From positions 124,001 through 188,000 of the forward strand of contig NZ_CP125296.1 in NCBI RefSeq assembly GCF_030412785.1: a stretch of DNA of 64,000 bases, in the 5' to 3' direction. Under the pieces are notes generated by a model. That model was not told the origin of the DNA. It worked only from the letters and a program-made list of their open reading frames with translations, and ran no database searches. This DNA comes from Paraburkholderia sabiae (GTDB taxonomy: Bacteria > Pseudomonadota > Gammaproteobacteria > Burkholderiales > Burkholderiaceae). Below, one piece after another: positions 32,526-41,698 of the stretch; within the stretch, counting starts at the first letter, position 1; each line of letters starts with the position of its first letter. A program made the translations under genes and the position numbers.

Positions 32526-34613
32526 ATGTTACAGGGCAGCTACAACAGTCTTCTCGTGCTGTTCTCGCTCCTTGTCGCGGTACTGGCTGCGTACACATCG
32601 CTCGAAATGGCGGGCCGCATCATGACGGCGACCGGCCGGGCCGCGCGATGGTGGCTGACGGGCGGCGCGTTCGCGATGGGACTCGGCATCTGGTCGATGC
32701 ACTTCGTCGGCATGCTCGCGTTCAGCCTGCCGATCCGGCTCGGCTACGATCCGATGATCACGCTGGCGTCGCTGTCGATTGCCGTGGCGTCGTCGGCGTT
32801 CGCGCTCTGGCTCGTGTGCCAGGAGGCGCTGCCCGCCGGGCGGCTCGCGTGCGGCGCGGTGCTGATGGGCCTCGGCGTCGCGGGCATGCACTACACGGGC
32901 ATGAGCGCGATGCGCATGGAGCCGGGCATCGTCTACGACGTGCCGCTGTTCGCGACGTCGATCGTCATCGCCATTGCCGCTTCGGGCGTCGCGTTGAAGA
33001 CGGCCTTCAGCCTGCGCCACAACTCGCGCCGCATGCGGCCGCTGCGCGCGGGCGCCGCGATCGTGATGGGACTCGCGATCGTCGGCATGCACTACACGGG
33101 CATGTCGGCGGCGGGCTTCCCGGCGGGGAGCTTTTGCGTGGCCGCGACGGAAGGCGGACACAGCGCATGGGTCGCCGTCGCGATCATCATCGTGACGCTC
33201 ACGGTGACGGCCGTCGCACTGACGATTTCCGTGCTCGAAGACCTGCGGCTCGAAACGGAGAACGCGGCGCTCACGCGTTCGCTCGCGCAAGCCAATCAGG
33301 AACTCGGCTATCTGGCCTTGCACGACGCGTTGACCAAGCTGCCGAATCGCGTGCTGCTGGAGTGCCGGCTCGACAACGCGTTGTCGAAGGCGCACGAGGA
33401 CGGCGGCCAGTTCGCGCTGATGTTCATGGATCTCGACGGCTTCAAGGTGGTCAACGACGCCTACGGCCATCAGGTTGGCGACCGTCTGCTGGTACAGGTC
33501 GCGGAGCGGCTCGCGGCGGCCGTGCGCGGCAAGGATACGTTGGCGCGTGTCGGCGGCGACGAGTTCGTGCTGCTGGTTCCCGACGAAGATCAAGCGGGTG
33601 CGACGGCCGTCGCCAGCCGGTTGCTCGCGGCGATCAGCGCGCCGTTCCAGGCCGACGGCCACGATCTGCGCATTTCGACCAGCATCGGCATCGCAATGTG
33701 TCCCGCCGACGGCGCGTCCGTCCACGATGCGCTGATGCACGCCGACGCCGCGATGTATCACGCGAAGTCGATGAGCCGCAACGCGCATTGCTTCTTCGAC
33801 ACGTCGATGAACGAGAACATGCAGGGCCAGCTGCAACTGACGCAAGACCTGCGCGCGGCGATCGAACGCAACGAACTGGTGCTGCTGCACTATCAGCCGC
33901 AGTTCGCCGCGCCGGACGGGCCGATCAGGGGCGTCGAGGCGCTCGTGCGCTGGATTCATCCGAAGCGCGGCCTGATCGGTCCCGACGAATTCATTCCGCT
34001 CGCCGAGAAGACAGGGCTGATCGTGCCGATCGGCGAATGGGTGCTCGACGAAGCGTGCCGCCAGGTTCGCGAATGGCTCGATTCGGGCACGTGCGACTGG
34101 AACGTCGCCGTGAACCTGTCGCCCGTGCAGTTCAGCCATCCGCAGCTGACGGCGCTGGTGCGCGATACGCTCGAACGGCATCGCGTCGAGCCGCGCCATC
34201 TGACGATCGAAGTGACCGAGTCGGCCGCGATGCGCGATGTCGACGCCAGTCTGCGGATTCTGCAAACGCTGCATGACATGGGCGTGCGCATTTCCATCGA
34301 CGATTTCGGCACCGGCTATTCGAGCCTGATGTATCTGAAGCGGCTGCCTGCGAGCGAACTGAAGATCGACCGCGGTTTCGTGCGCGAGCTTGCGCACGAT
34401 GCGGAGGATGCTGCGATTGTGTCGTCGGTGGTCGCGCTGGGGCAGACGCTTGGCATCGACATCGTCGCGGAAGGCGTCGAGACCACGACGCAGAAGGAGT
34501 TTCTGACGCGGCTCGGATGCAATTCGCTGCAAGGCTTTCTGCTCGGGCGGCCGGTTCCGGCTGCGGAACTGGATGCGCTTTCGAGAGAATGCACGCAGGC
34601 GAGCGTGTCGTGA
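32526..34613 (+). CDS. MHYT-GGDEF-EAL cyclic-di-GMP protein
   Basis: A 695-residue inner-membrane protein. Residues 1-245 are a seven-helix MHYT sensor with the repeated motif (MHFVGM, MHYTGM, MHYTGM). The diguanylate cyclase domain (about 265-430) has an intact RVGGDEFVLL near 343. The phosphodiesterase domain (about 445-690) has GVEALVRW near 470 and DDFGTGYSSLMYLKRL near 591. Both catalytic signatures are complete, so it may make or degrade c-di-GMP depending on conditions. MHYT domains are proposed to sense oxygen, CO or NO through bound copper. It stands alone with its own upstream region of about 270 bases. Confidence 0.95.
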   Translation: MLQGSYNSLLVLFSLLVAVLAAYTSLEMAGRIMTATGRAARWWLTGGAFAMGLGIWSMHFVGMLAFSLPIRLGYDPMITLASLSIAVASSAFALWLVCQEALPAGRLACGAVLMGLGVAGMHYTGMSAMRMEPGIVYDVPLFATSIVIAIAASGVALKTAFSLRHNSRRMRPLRAGAAIVMGLAIVGMHYTGMSAAGFPAGSFCVAATEGGHSAWVAVAIIIVTLTVTAVALTISVLEDLRLETENAALTRSLAQANQELGYLALHDALTKLPNRVLLECRLDNALSKAHEDGGQFALMFMDLDGFKVVNDAYGHQVGDRLLVQVAERLAAAVRGKDTLARVGGDEFVLLVPDEDQAGATAVASRLLAAISAPFQADGHDLRISTSIGIAMCPADGASVHDALMHADAAMYHAKSMSRNAHCFFDTSMNENMQGQLQLTQDLRAAIERNELVLLHYQPQFAAPDGPIRGVEALVRWIHPKRGLIGPDEFIPLAEKTGLIVPIGEWVLDEACRQVREWLDSGTCDWNVAVNLSPVQFSHPQLTALVRDTLERHRVEPRHLTIEVTESAAMRDVDASLRILQTLHDMGVRISIDDFGTGYSSLMYLKRLPASELKIDRGFVRELAHDAEDAAIVSSVVALGQTLGIDIVAEGVETTTQKEFLTRLGCNSLQGFLLGRPVPAAELDALSRECTQASVS

Positions 34614-34890
34614 CGCAAGCGTTTGGCGCAAGACGCGCTGCGATGTGTTGCGCGGATGCCGAATCTTCGGGTGTCTTTTGTCTGAATGTTCGGTTGGCCA
34701 CATAGCGGCGTGCGCAGGTCGGAGATACTCTGCTTGCGCACGGGGGAAGTTTGCGCAGTACGCGATAATTCGAAAGAGGCGAAGGGTTGAACCGTCTGCA
34801 AAGTGTGAGCGCTCAACGGCGCGAACCTTTGCTGAATGTCTAGCCTTCCGGCGCCGTCAGGCGACCTGGGCCTTCAAAACTACAGCATGA
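34614..34890 (+). ncRNA. Candidate small RNA ending at an orphan terminator
   Basis: No protein gene was recognised here, yet a strong intrinsic terminator stands at 34891 and no coding gene ends close to it (the c-di-GMP gene ends 278 bases earlier). A GATAAT hexamer at 34764 could be a -10 element, though no good -35 is present, giving a transcript of about 140 bases. It may equally be a long 3' UTR of the upstream gene. Confidence 0.3.
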
Positions 34891-34917
34891 ACGCCGGCTT
34901 TGGCCGGCGTTTTCTTT
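34891..34917 (+). terminator. Strong intrinsic terminator
   Basis: ACGCCGGC and GCCGGCGT pair around a four-base loop, followed by TTTCTTTTT. Confidence 0.9.
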
Positions 34918-35034
34918 TTGGCGCGCCGCGCGCCTTCATGGTGCTCGCTGCAGCGTTTGCGCCTGCTTCTTTTCATCGCCGGTAGTATTCGGGTTTGGCT
35001 TGCGCCTTTTCACTTTCCGTCGATGCCACAATCC

Positions 35035-35745
35035 ATGCGCGCAGTTCTCGTTAAATGGCTGTTCATTGTGTATCTGCTGGGCAGCGGGACGCTCTGGTCC
35101 ACGGTGATGCTGCTGCTGTATCCGTTCATCAGCCGGTCGGCGCGCTACCGGCTCGCGGCGCTCTGGTGCCGGGCGCTCGTCGCCGTGATGCGCGGCGCGT
35201 TCGGCATTCGCTGCTCGATCGAAGGTCTCGAACATCTGCCGCACGAACCGTCGATCATCCTGTGCCGTCACGAATCGACGTGGGAAACGCTCGCGTTCCT
35301 CGCGCTGTTTCCGCGCCGCGTCAGCTTCGTGTTCAAGCAGGATCTGCTGCGCATTCCGTTCTTCGGCTGGGTGCTGAAGGGACTCGATATGGTGAGCCTC
35401 GATCGCGGTTCGCCGCGTCAGGCGCACGTCGCCGTGACGCGCGAAGCCGCCGAGCGGCTCGCGAAAGGCGATATGGTCGTGATTTTTCCGGAAGGCACGC
35501 GCGTGCCGCATGATGCGCCCGTGAAGCTCACGTCGGGCGGCGTGCGGCTCGCCTGCGCGACGGGCGCGCTGATCGTCCCCGTGGTGCACAACGCGGGCAA
35601 GGTGTGGCCCGCGAAAGGATGGCCGACGGGCGCGGGACATATCCGCGTGGTGATCGGTCCTACGCTGTCGCCTGTGGAGCGGTCGCCGCAGGAACTCAGC
35701 CATCAGGTGCATGACTGGATGCAGGCCGAACTGCACAAGCTTTAA
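35035..35745 (+). CDS. plsC: 1-acyl-sn-glycerol-3-phosphate acyltransferase
   Basis: A 236-residue PlsC-family enzyme that transfers the second acyl chain to lysophosphatidic acid at the inner membrane. A membrane helix lies near residues 8-35 (FIVYLLGSGTLWSTVMLLLY). The catalytic box is RHESTWE, with His79 and Glu84 in place of the classical HX4D Asp, a form usual in beta-proteobacteria. FPEGTR at 151-156 binds the substrate phosphate. The start is uncertain: 35035 begins MRAVLVKWLF, and a Met four codons upstream is also possible; a Met at 34900 lies in the terminator and is unlikely. Confidence 0.88.
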   Translation: MRAVLVKWLFIVYLLGSGTLWSTVMLLLYPFISRSARYRLAALWCRALVAVMRGAFGIRCSIEGLEHLPHEPSIILCRHESTWETLAFLALFPRRVSFVFKQDLLRIPFFGWVLKGLDMVSLDRGSPRQAHVAVTREAAERLAKGDMVVIFPEGTRVPHDAPVKLTSGGVRLACATGALIVPVVHNAGKVWPAKGWPTGAGHIRVVIGPTLSPVERSPQELSHQVHDWMQAELHKL

Positions 35746-35787
35746 CTCAAGCGTCTCGTCTCGCGCGAGGGGACGCGGCGGTCGCGT

Positions 35788-36264
35788 TCAGGCAGCGACG
35801 GCGTGCGCCAGTTGCTGCTCGGTGCGCATCAGACCTTCGATCATCCGTGCTTCGGCCTTCGCGATGTCTTCCAGCGATGCATCGGCGAGCTGGCGATCGA
35901 ACGCATCGAGCGCAATGGTCAGCCACGCGTAGTTGTCGCCATCCACCGTCCAATTGCCCGTCGCCTTTTCGGTCGTGTCGATGTCCGTCATCGCGATCTG
36001 CGCTTCGGCGATATCGTCGATTGCTTCGGGCACGTGACCGATACGGCTCAATTCTTCGGCCACCAGCAGCTGCCGGCCGAGCGTCGTGAACAGTTCGCGC
36101 GAACCCTGACCGCGGCGGAACGCATCGAGACTCGTGTACGCCTGCAACAGCATGGCCTGCGTAATCGGCTCGTGCGCGGCGCGGCTGAACGTCAGCGCGC
36201 GCAGCAGCGGCGACATGGCGGGAGCGTGGCGGGTCTGTTTGCGGTTTCTCGACTTGTTCGACAT
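35788..36264 (-). CDS. Hypothetical helical protein
   Basis: A 158-residue soluble protein. It has a basic N-terminus (SNKSRNRKQTRHAP) and a mostly helical body with LLRALTFSRAAHEPITQAML and AYTSLDAFRRGQGSRELFTT, then acidic helices with TEKATGNWTVDGDNYAWLTI. AGAGGT precedes the ATG. No family recognised; it resembles small phage-like or plasmid-type DNA-associated proteins only vaguely. It is convergent with plsC. Confidence 0.5.
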   Translation of the reverse strand: MSNKSRNRKQTRHAPAMSPLLRALTFSRAAHEPITQAMLLQAYTSLDAFRRGQGSRELFTTLGRQLLVAEELSRIGHVPEAIDDIAEAQIAMTDIDTTEKATGNWTVDGDNYAWLTIALDAFDRQLADASLEDIAKAEARMIEGLMRTEQQLAHAVAA

Positions 36265-36458
36265 GGTGATGTACCTCTTTTCTTCGTTTCCGGCGCGGGT
36301 GAATCGGCTTGTGCTTGCGCGGAAAAAGGTGCCGCCGATGCTCTGGCGGCACGACAGGGGATCAATGACAAGCCTGCGAACGGATATTGAGCCGCGACAA
36401 TTAAGACAGACTTAAATCGCGAGCGTCCTACGAATCATGGCGCGCAGGCTTGCCCGTA

Positions 36459-36698
36459 TTACTGATACTGGGCGTGAGGCGCCTGATGTTGGGCGGCCTG
36501 TTCTTCAGCGTGCTTTTTCGCAAGATGACGTCCGACGATGCAACCGCCCACTGCACCGACCACGGCGTGATGGCCCGCATAGTGTCCCGCGACGCCGCCG
36601 ACCACGGCTCCCTTGATGCAGCCCGCCGCGTGCGCTGTTCCGCTGACGGCAAGAATGAGCGATGCGGCGGCGAGTGTGGCTTTCCCGAAAGCTGTCAT
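36459..36698 (-). CDS. Small glycine-zipper exported protein
   Basis: A 79-residue protein. The signal peptide is residues 1-24 (TAFGKATLAAASLILAVSG, then TAHAA), followed by two Gly-zipper segments (GAVVGGVAGHYAGHHAVVGA and VGGCIVGRHLA) and a His/Gln-rich tail ending HQAPHAQYQ. The start at 36698 is chosen for the signal peptide; a Met at 36848 adds unrelated sequence. Likely a small membrane or periplasmic protein. Confidence 0.65.
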   Translation of the reverse strand: MTAFGKATLAAASLILAVSGTAHAAGCIKGAVVGGVAGHYAGHHAVVGAVGGCIVGRHLAKKHAEEQAAQHQAPHAQYQ

Positions 36699-36886
36699 GC
36701 TGTTTTCCGATTGTTTTGATCGAACCGATGTTGCGCCGGCGCGTCCGATTTCAATAGCGTGTTGCATCGATTCGCGCCGGTTACTGTGAGCGCAGTCTAC
36801 GCGCGGCCCCATGCCGAAGGTGCAACATGTGTGCGAGTTTCGTAACAAGCAGTTAGGCGGCGTGGGTTCATTCGCGCTTCATTGCG

Positions 36887-38716
36887 TCACGGTGCAACGG
36901 GAGCCGATGCAGGCGCAGGCGTCTGTTCAAGACGATGCGTCGTCTTCGGCGCAGCCGCCGCAGCCGATGCCGCCTCCGATACGCCCGCAGCACCCGAAGG
37001 CACATCAACGGGACGCGTCGACGGACCGGCTGCGGCGGGATACATCGCCATCAGCGTACGCAGCACACCATTGGTCCAGCCGAAGCCATCCTGCAACGGA
37101 TACTCGCCGCCGCCCGCTGCCGTCGCGCCCGCCTTCGCATCGACGTCGTATTTTTCGACCAGCTTGCCCGTGTGCTGGTAATACGCGACGTTCGTGGTGA
37201 TCCAGCGCGTCGCGATCTGCTGCGCGAGGTCCGCCTGACCGTAGCGACGCAAACCGGTGACGGCGAGATATTGCAGCGGCGCCCAGCCGTTCGGCTCGTC
37301 CCACTGCTGACCCGTCTGAGCCGTCGTCGTCGCGAGTCCGCCGGGACGCAGCAGACGCGCACGAACCGTTGCAGCGACGGCAGCCGCCTGCGTTTTCGTC
37401 GCCACGCCCGCGTACAGCGGATAGACGGTTGCCGCGCTCAGCCGATGCGTGAGCTGATGTCGCGTGAAGTCGTAATCGCCGAATGCGTTGAGCTGCGGAT
37501 CCCACAGCACGCGCCGGATCGCATCGGCGCGCGCGGCGGCGCGCTGTTCGAGGTTTTCCGCATGCGTCGCGTCGCCTTGCACGCGATACGCCTTCGCGAG
37601 CGTGCGTTCGAGATCGACGAGCAGGCTGTTCAGATCGACGGGAATGATGGAAGTGACTTCGATCGTCGCGAGCGTCTTGCCGTCGGCGAACCAGCGCGAG
37701 CTGAAGTCCCAGCCTGTTTCGCCGCCCGCGCGCAGATTGCGCCACAGATCGTCGGCCTTAAGCTGCGGTGTTGCCTGCGCAGTGGCGACGTCTTCGCGAT
37801 ACGACTCGTCGCGAGGCGTGGCGCGTTCGTCCCAATAGCGATTCAGCAGCGTGCCATCGGGCAGACGCACGAGGTGCCGATAAGCGCCGCCCGGCGCAAC
37901 CTTGTCGTGACCGTCCATCCAGTACGCGTATTCTTTGCGCAGCGCGGGCAGATAGTGCAGATAGACCTGGTCGCCTTCGCGATCGGCGGCGAGCCGCACC
38001 ATCTGCGCGAAGAACGGCGGCTGCGAACGGCTCAGGTAGTACGTGCGGTTGCCGTTGGGAATGTGGCCGTATCGTTCGATCAAGGTCGCGAAGTTATCGA
38101 GTTCGTTCTTCAGCAGATCTTCGCGTCCGCTTTGACGAAGGCCGAGCATGATGAAGTACGAGTCCCAATAGTAGATTTCGTCGAAGCGGTCGCCGGGCAC
38201 GATGTACGAATACGGCAGCGGCAACAGCGACGACCACGGGCTCGCGCTCGCATCAGGATCGCGCCGGAGTACGGACCAGAGCGTGTCGATGTGCGCTGTC
38301 ACGCTCTGGTTCGGATCGGACACGTAGTCTTTCGTCTGGCGCGCGGGCAACGTGAAGTGCTGCTCGACGAACGCTTTGAGCGCGAACTGCGGGTCGTCTT
38401 TCTGCCCGGCATAATCGGCGACGATCTGTTGCGGCGGCGCGTTCGGCACCATGTCGGCGAAAGTCTTGCTGTCCGGATAGAGATGCGCGAGTTCGACATC
38501 GCGATACAACGCGCCGTACAGATCGGACGGCGGCACGGGCACGACAGGCGAAGCGCTGGTGTTCGATGCAGCAGATGCAGCAGAAGCTGTGGCTACGGAT
38601 GAAGCATCGGCTGACAACGTCTGTGCGGCGACCCTTTGCGTACTCGATACGAGCAGCGCGGCGGCGCAGAGCGCGACAGAAAGAATGCGGCGGGCATGGG
38701 CTTGCTGCATCGGCAT
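36887..38716 (-). CDS. treA: Periplasmic trehalase (GH37)
   Basis: A 609-residue trehalase that splits trehalose into two glucose molecules in the periplasm. The signal peptide ends near residue 32 (VAAQ). GH37 signatures are present: VPGDRFDEIYYWDSYF near 170 and QQWDEPNGWAPLQY near 468, with GGEYPLQDGFGWTNGV near the end, where the catalytic Glu is expected. The start at 38716 has AGGAG eight bases upstream. After GWTNGV there is an Ala/Pro/Thr-rich tail of about 55 residues not typical of the E. coli enzyme. Divergent from the FUSC gene, with 85 bases between starts. Confidence 0.92.
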   Translation of the reverse strand: MPMQQAHARRILSVALCAAALLVSSTQRVAAQTLSADASSVATASAASAASNTSASPVVPVPPSDLYGALYRDVELAHLYPDSKTFADMVPNAPPQQIVADYAGQKDDPQFALKAFVEQHFTLPARQTKDYVSDPNQSVTAHIDTLWSVLRRDPDASASPWSSLLPLPYSYIVPGDRFDEIYYWDSYFIMLGLRQSGREDLLKNELDNFATLIERYGHIPNGNRTYYLSRSQPPFFAQMVRLAADREGDQVYLHYLPALRKEYAYWMDGHDKVAPGGAYRHLVRLPDGTLLNRYWDERATPRDESYREDVATAQATPQLKADDLWRNLRAGGETGWDFSSRWFADGKTLATIEVTSIIPVDLNSLLVDLERTLAKAYRVQGDATHAENLEQRAAARADAIRRVLWDPQLNAFGDYDFTRHQLTHRLSAATVYPLYAGVATKTQAAAVAATVRARLLRPGGLATTTAQTGQQWDEPNGWAPLQYLAVTGLRRYGQADLAQQIATRWITTNVAYYQHTGKLVEKYDVDAKAGATAAGGGEYPLQDGFGWTNGVLRTLMAMYPAAAGPSTRPVDVPSGAAGVSEAASAAAAAPKTTHRLEQTPAPASAPVAP

Positions 38717-38801
38717 GACGCTCCTGAGGAAGGCGTTCGATGAAGGCTTTCGAATACAGGGAGTCACGGCAGCAAAGCATGTTCCCCAATGACGCCAGTT
38801 C

Positions 38802-39878
38802 ATGCGTTTTGATGGATATACCCGAATGACAGTACAAGACCAAAGCTGGCTCAGGAACCTGCTTCGCGCACCCGAAGCGCGCCGCTTCGGGCGCACGTTG
38901 ACGGGCTGCGTGCTCAGCTATGGCGCGGCGAAGCTGGCCGCGTTGCCCGAGGGCTACTGGGCATTGATCACGACGATGATCGTCGTCACGCAACCGAGTC
39001 TCACGCAGGCCATCACGACCGCGCGCGACCAGATCATCGGCGCGTGCATCGGTGGAATCGTCGGCGGGATCGGGCTCGTCGTGATGGATCACGGCTTCGA
39101 TCCGCTGCCCGTGTTCTCCGTCGCGCTGCTGCCGCTGGCGGCGCTCGCCGCGGCGCGGCCCGGCTTGCGGCTCGCGTGCGTGACGCTCGTGATCGTGCTG
39201 CTCGTGCCCGGTGACGCCGGCTCGGCGTTCGTGCGGCCCTTGCATCGCGTGGCCGAAATCCTGATCGGCGCGGCGGCCGCGTTCGTCGCGACGGTGATGT
39301 GGCCGAATCGCGCGTTGAAGAGCGCACATCGCAACGCGCACGATTGCCTGGAAGCGCTTGCACAGATGATCGAACACAAGCTCGCGTTCTCGCGCGACGA
39401 TACGGCGCTCGCGCTGCTCGAACAGAACAGTCTCGCTGCGCAGACTGCGCTTGCTGAAGCGCTGCAAGAGGCGGGACGCGAGCATGTGTTCGTGCCGATC
39501 CTGCGCGACAGTTCCGATGCCATCGACAAGGTGCCGCCGTTTCTGAGCCGCCTGCATCGCGACGTGCTGGTGTTCGGCCAGGCGCTCGCGCACACCTGCG
39601 CGGACGGCGCGAAACCGCATGTCGATCAGGTGTGGCTGGCTTTGCCGCGCACGTTGTCGGCGCTCGCCGATGCCGTGAATCAGATACCTGTCAACGCAAG
39701 CAAGGCGAAGGCAGCGCGCGAGGCGCTCGACCCTTTGCTCACGCGCATCAACGAACGCGTCGACGGTTCGCACGCGGCGCCTGCGCCGGGCATCGAGCTG
39801 GTGATGGCCCTGATCGTGAAGGACACCGACGGCCTGCTGCAAGTCCTGACGCCGACGGGCAAGGCCAAGTCGATGTGA
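38802..39878 (+). CDS. FUSC-family inner-membrane protein
   Basis: A 358-residue protein of the fusaric-acid-resistance (FUSC/AaeB) superfamily. Residues about 30-170 hold six short membrane helices with the family segments GYWALITTMIVVTQPSL and RPLHRVAEILIGAAAAF, followed by a soluble helical domain (about 175-345). At this length it has only one membrane bundle, half of a full FUSC exporter. The start could also be the ninth codon (MTVQDQ). Probably exports or modulates handling of aromatic acids, by family analogy. Divergent from trehalase; a shared promoter region is likely. Confidence 0.8.
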   Translation: MRFDGYTRMTVQDQSWLRNLLRAPEARRFGRTLTGCVLSYGAAKLAALPEGYWALITTMIVVTQPSLTQAITTARDQIIGACIGGIVGGIGLVVMDHGFDPLPVFSVALLPLAALAAARPGLRLACVTLVIVLLVPGDAGSAFVRPLHRVAEILIGAAAAFVATVMWPNRALKSAHRNAHDCLEALAQMIEHKLAFSRDDTALALLEQNSLAAQTALAEALQEAGREHVFVPILRDSSDAIDKVPPFLSRLHRDVLVFGQALAHTCADGAKPHVDQVWLALPRTLSALADAVNQIPVNASKAKAAREALDPLLTRINERVDGSHAAPAPGIELVMALIVKDTDGLLQVLTPTGKAKSM

Positions 39879-40002
39879 CGCGCGACCAGCCTCAGCAAAA
39901 CTAACGCCCACGCGAGGCAGCGACTATGCTTTTTACGTGTTCCGTCGATCCGGATCACGCCCGTGGTCAACGTTTGCAAACGATCGAACAAGGAGGTGAA
40001 CA

Positions 40003-40203
40003 ATGAAAACGCTTGCGTTTGTTCTCGCTCTCGTGGGTTTGGCCGGACTCGCCGCGCCCGTGGCCTCGTATGCGAAGGCCGATCAGAACGCCGAATACTA
40101 TCGGGCCGACGACCGTGTGCGCGAAACGGGCGGCGATACGAAGGAGGCGAAACGCCAGAGCAACTGCCAGAGCCGCGGCAACTGTGCGCCCGTCGATCGA
40201 TAG
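40003..40203 (+). CDS. Small exported protein, 66 residues
   Basis: The signal peptide is residues 1-25 (KTLAFVLALVGLAGLAAPVA). The mature part is polar (DQNAEYYRADDRVRETGGDT, then NCQSRGNCAPVDR) with two Cys that could form a disulfide. AAGGAGGTG precedes the ATG by five bases, a very strong site. No family recognised. Stand-alone. Confidence 0.65.
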   Translation: MKTLAFVLALVGLAGLAAPVASYAKADQNAEYYRADDRVRETGGDTKEAKRQSNCQSRGNCAPVDR

Positions 40204-40531
40204 AGCGGCTTTTTGTGTGGTGAATTGTCGCAGTGCGCGTGCAAGACGCCGCTGCGATCCGTCGTGAACGCCGTGCGTTCGTCGAGGGCGAGCGCGTGGC
40301 AGCGTTTTGCCGGAAACGAACAGAGAATGATTGGGGCGCAAACGGCAATCCCCAGCCCGAAAGACTCTATCAACCGTCAGGAGTTAATCGCGGCCCTCTC
40401 GCAAGCGATAATCCACGCTCGCCAGGCAAGTCAATCTTCCCGCATGCAGCACCTCGATCCGCGCAAGCCGACAGCGAAAAGAAAGCTGCCGAACGAATGA
40501 GCGTTTAAAATCCGGGCTCGCGTTTTTTTCG
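40204..40531. other. Gene-free stretch, 328 bases
   Basis: Open frames run across it (for example 40213-40500) but show no ribosome site, no family-like content and no codon pattern to favour them. A TTAAAAT hexamer at about 40505 followed by a T-run at 40523 may be part of a promoter for the downstream small genes. Confidence 0.35.
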
Positions 40532-40556
40532 GACCGGACGCAACGCGCCGGTCTTT
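40532..40556 (+). terminator. Weak intrinsic terminator
   Basis: GACCGG and CCGGTC pair around a ten-base loop, followed by TTTCTG. Confidence 0.4.
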
Positions 40557-40581
40557 CTGTCACTCATTCTGTTCAAGCCCC

Positions 40582-40695
40582 ATGTCGACACCCAATCGTG
40601 CCAACGCTCGCCGCTCGCTGACGCTCCTCGAAACCCTCGGTCTGATCGGTATCGCCGCCGCGCTGGTCAGCACGCTGCTGCGCCACTATTTCTGA
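40582..40695 (+). CDS. 37-residue single-helix membrane protein
   Basis: The frame reads MSTPNRANARRSLTLLETLG, then LIGIAAALVSTLLRHYF: a short basic N-terminus and one hydrophobic helix of about 20 residues that would place the N-terminus in the cytoplasm. No strong ribosome site. It ends 68 bases before the rubredoxin gene. Too short for routine calling; coding status is likely but unproven. Confidence 0.4.
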   Translation: MSTPNRANARRSLTLLETLGLIGIAAALVSTLLRHYF

Positions 40696-40763
40696 GCGCA
40701 GCGGACGCCACGTCATCTGCGCGGCGAACGGCAGCAGCATGCGTTCGCTCAACGTCACTTCAC

Positions 40764-41186
40764 ATGTACAAGAAAGCCACTGCTGTAGAACTCCAGTTTT
40801 CGCCTGATCGACTCAACGACGGCGCCGGCGATCCGTTCTGGATCGACCTGAACCACAACGAAGCCGTCGAACTGCATCAGGCGCTGCAACGCTATCTCGA
40901 CACGACTGCCGCGGAACGTCCCGCGCCGTTCGTCGTGTCGATCGATCATGACGACAACGCCGACGCGCCGGAATCAACCGGCTCGAACGGCGCAGCGCAA
41001 ACACAGACATCTTCCGACGACTTCAAACAGTGGGTCTGCGTGATCTGCGGCTGGGTCTACGACGAAGCAGCCGGCTTGCCGGATGAAGGCCTCGCGCCGG
41101 GCACACGTTGGGCCGATGTGCCCGACGACTGGCGTTGTCCACTGTGCGACGTCGGCAAGGAAGACTTCGCGCTCGTCGAATTCTGA
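40764..41186 (+). CDS. Rubredoxin with long N-terminal extension
   Basis: A 140-residue protein. Residues about 88-140 are a rubredoxin: Cys92-x2-Cys95 (WVCVICGWVYDE) and Cys125-x2-Cys128 (WRCPLCDVGKEDF) bind one iron, with Asp in place of the usual Gly after the last Cys. Rubredoxins carry single electrons to oxygenases or peroxide-reducing enzymes. The first 85 residues are an extra domain (LQFSPDRLNDGAGDPFWIDL, then HQALQRYLDTTAA) joined by a Gln/Thr/Ser linker. Stand-alone rubredoxins are about 55 residues, so this is a fusion or a family-specific extension. Confidence 0.85.
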   Translation: MYKKATAVELQFSPDRLNDGAGDPFWIDLNHNEAVELHQALQRYLDTTAAERPAPFVVSIDHDDNADAPESTGSNGAAQTQTSSDDFKQWVCVICGWVYDEAAGLPDEGLAPGTRWADVPDDWRCPLCDVGKEDFALVEF

Positions 41187-41200
41187 GCGCTCGCATGCGC

Positions 41201-41548
41201 TTACGAGCGCGTGCACTCCTTCACCATCGCGCGATAGATCGGATCGGCGACACGGCGCTGGAAGTATTCGACCAGCGTGTCGCCATCATGTGTTCTGAGC
41301 CGCACGCCGATAGGCACGCCATGAAACAGCGATTGCGCCTCGAGCCTGACCGCGTCGTTCGTGTGCACTTCGCGCAGATGGCGCGCGCTGGTTCGCCAGC
41401 GTTCCGCGATGCATCCGGCGACATCCGATACCGTCTGCACCGTTCGTCCCGTGTAGTTCGGCGCGAGCGAAAAGACGCTGTCCTTGCGCGTGCAGGCGAC
41501 GAGCGCCACGCATGCCACCGCGATCACAGCGATATGAGCGAGATTCAA
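41201..41548 (-). CDS. Hypothetical lipoprotein
   Basis: A 115-residue protein. A signal peptide with lipobox LVAC places the lipidated Cys at residue 19 (IAVIAVACVALVAC). The mature domain has a beta/alpha pattern (VSDVAGCIAERWRTSARHLR, then HGVPIGVRLRTHDGDTLVEY) and ends VKECTRS. No family recognised. It is convergent with the rubredoxin gene and divergent from the exported protein at 41699. Confidence 0.65.
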   Translation of the reverse strand: MNLAHIAVIAVACVALVACTRKDSVFSLAPNYTGRTVQTVSDVAGCIAERWRTSARHLREVHTNDAVRLEAQSLFHGVPIGVRLRTHDGDTLVEYFQRRVADPIYRAMVKECTRS

Positions 41549-41698
41549 TTTTCGATCCGTTATGCAGGATTGAAGTCACGCGAACGGCCGCGCGACGACA
41601 CGCGCAGACGACGCAACCGATAAAAGCCCGGCGAAGAGGGTATACTTTCGCGCCTTGAACGTTTGCAACACATTTGCACCTTCGGGCACCTCTTCGCA

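Noticed and set aside
32529..34703. Long antisense frame over the GGDEF-EAL gene
   Set aside because: Shadow of the real gene with no recognisable domains.
40213..40500. A 95-codon plus-strand protein gene
   Set aside because: No ribosome site, no family-like content and unremarkable composition.
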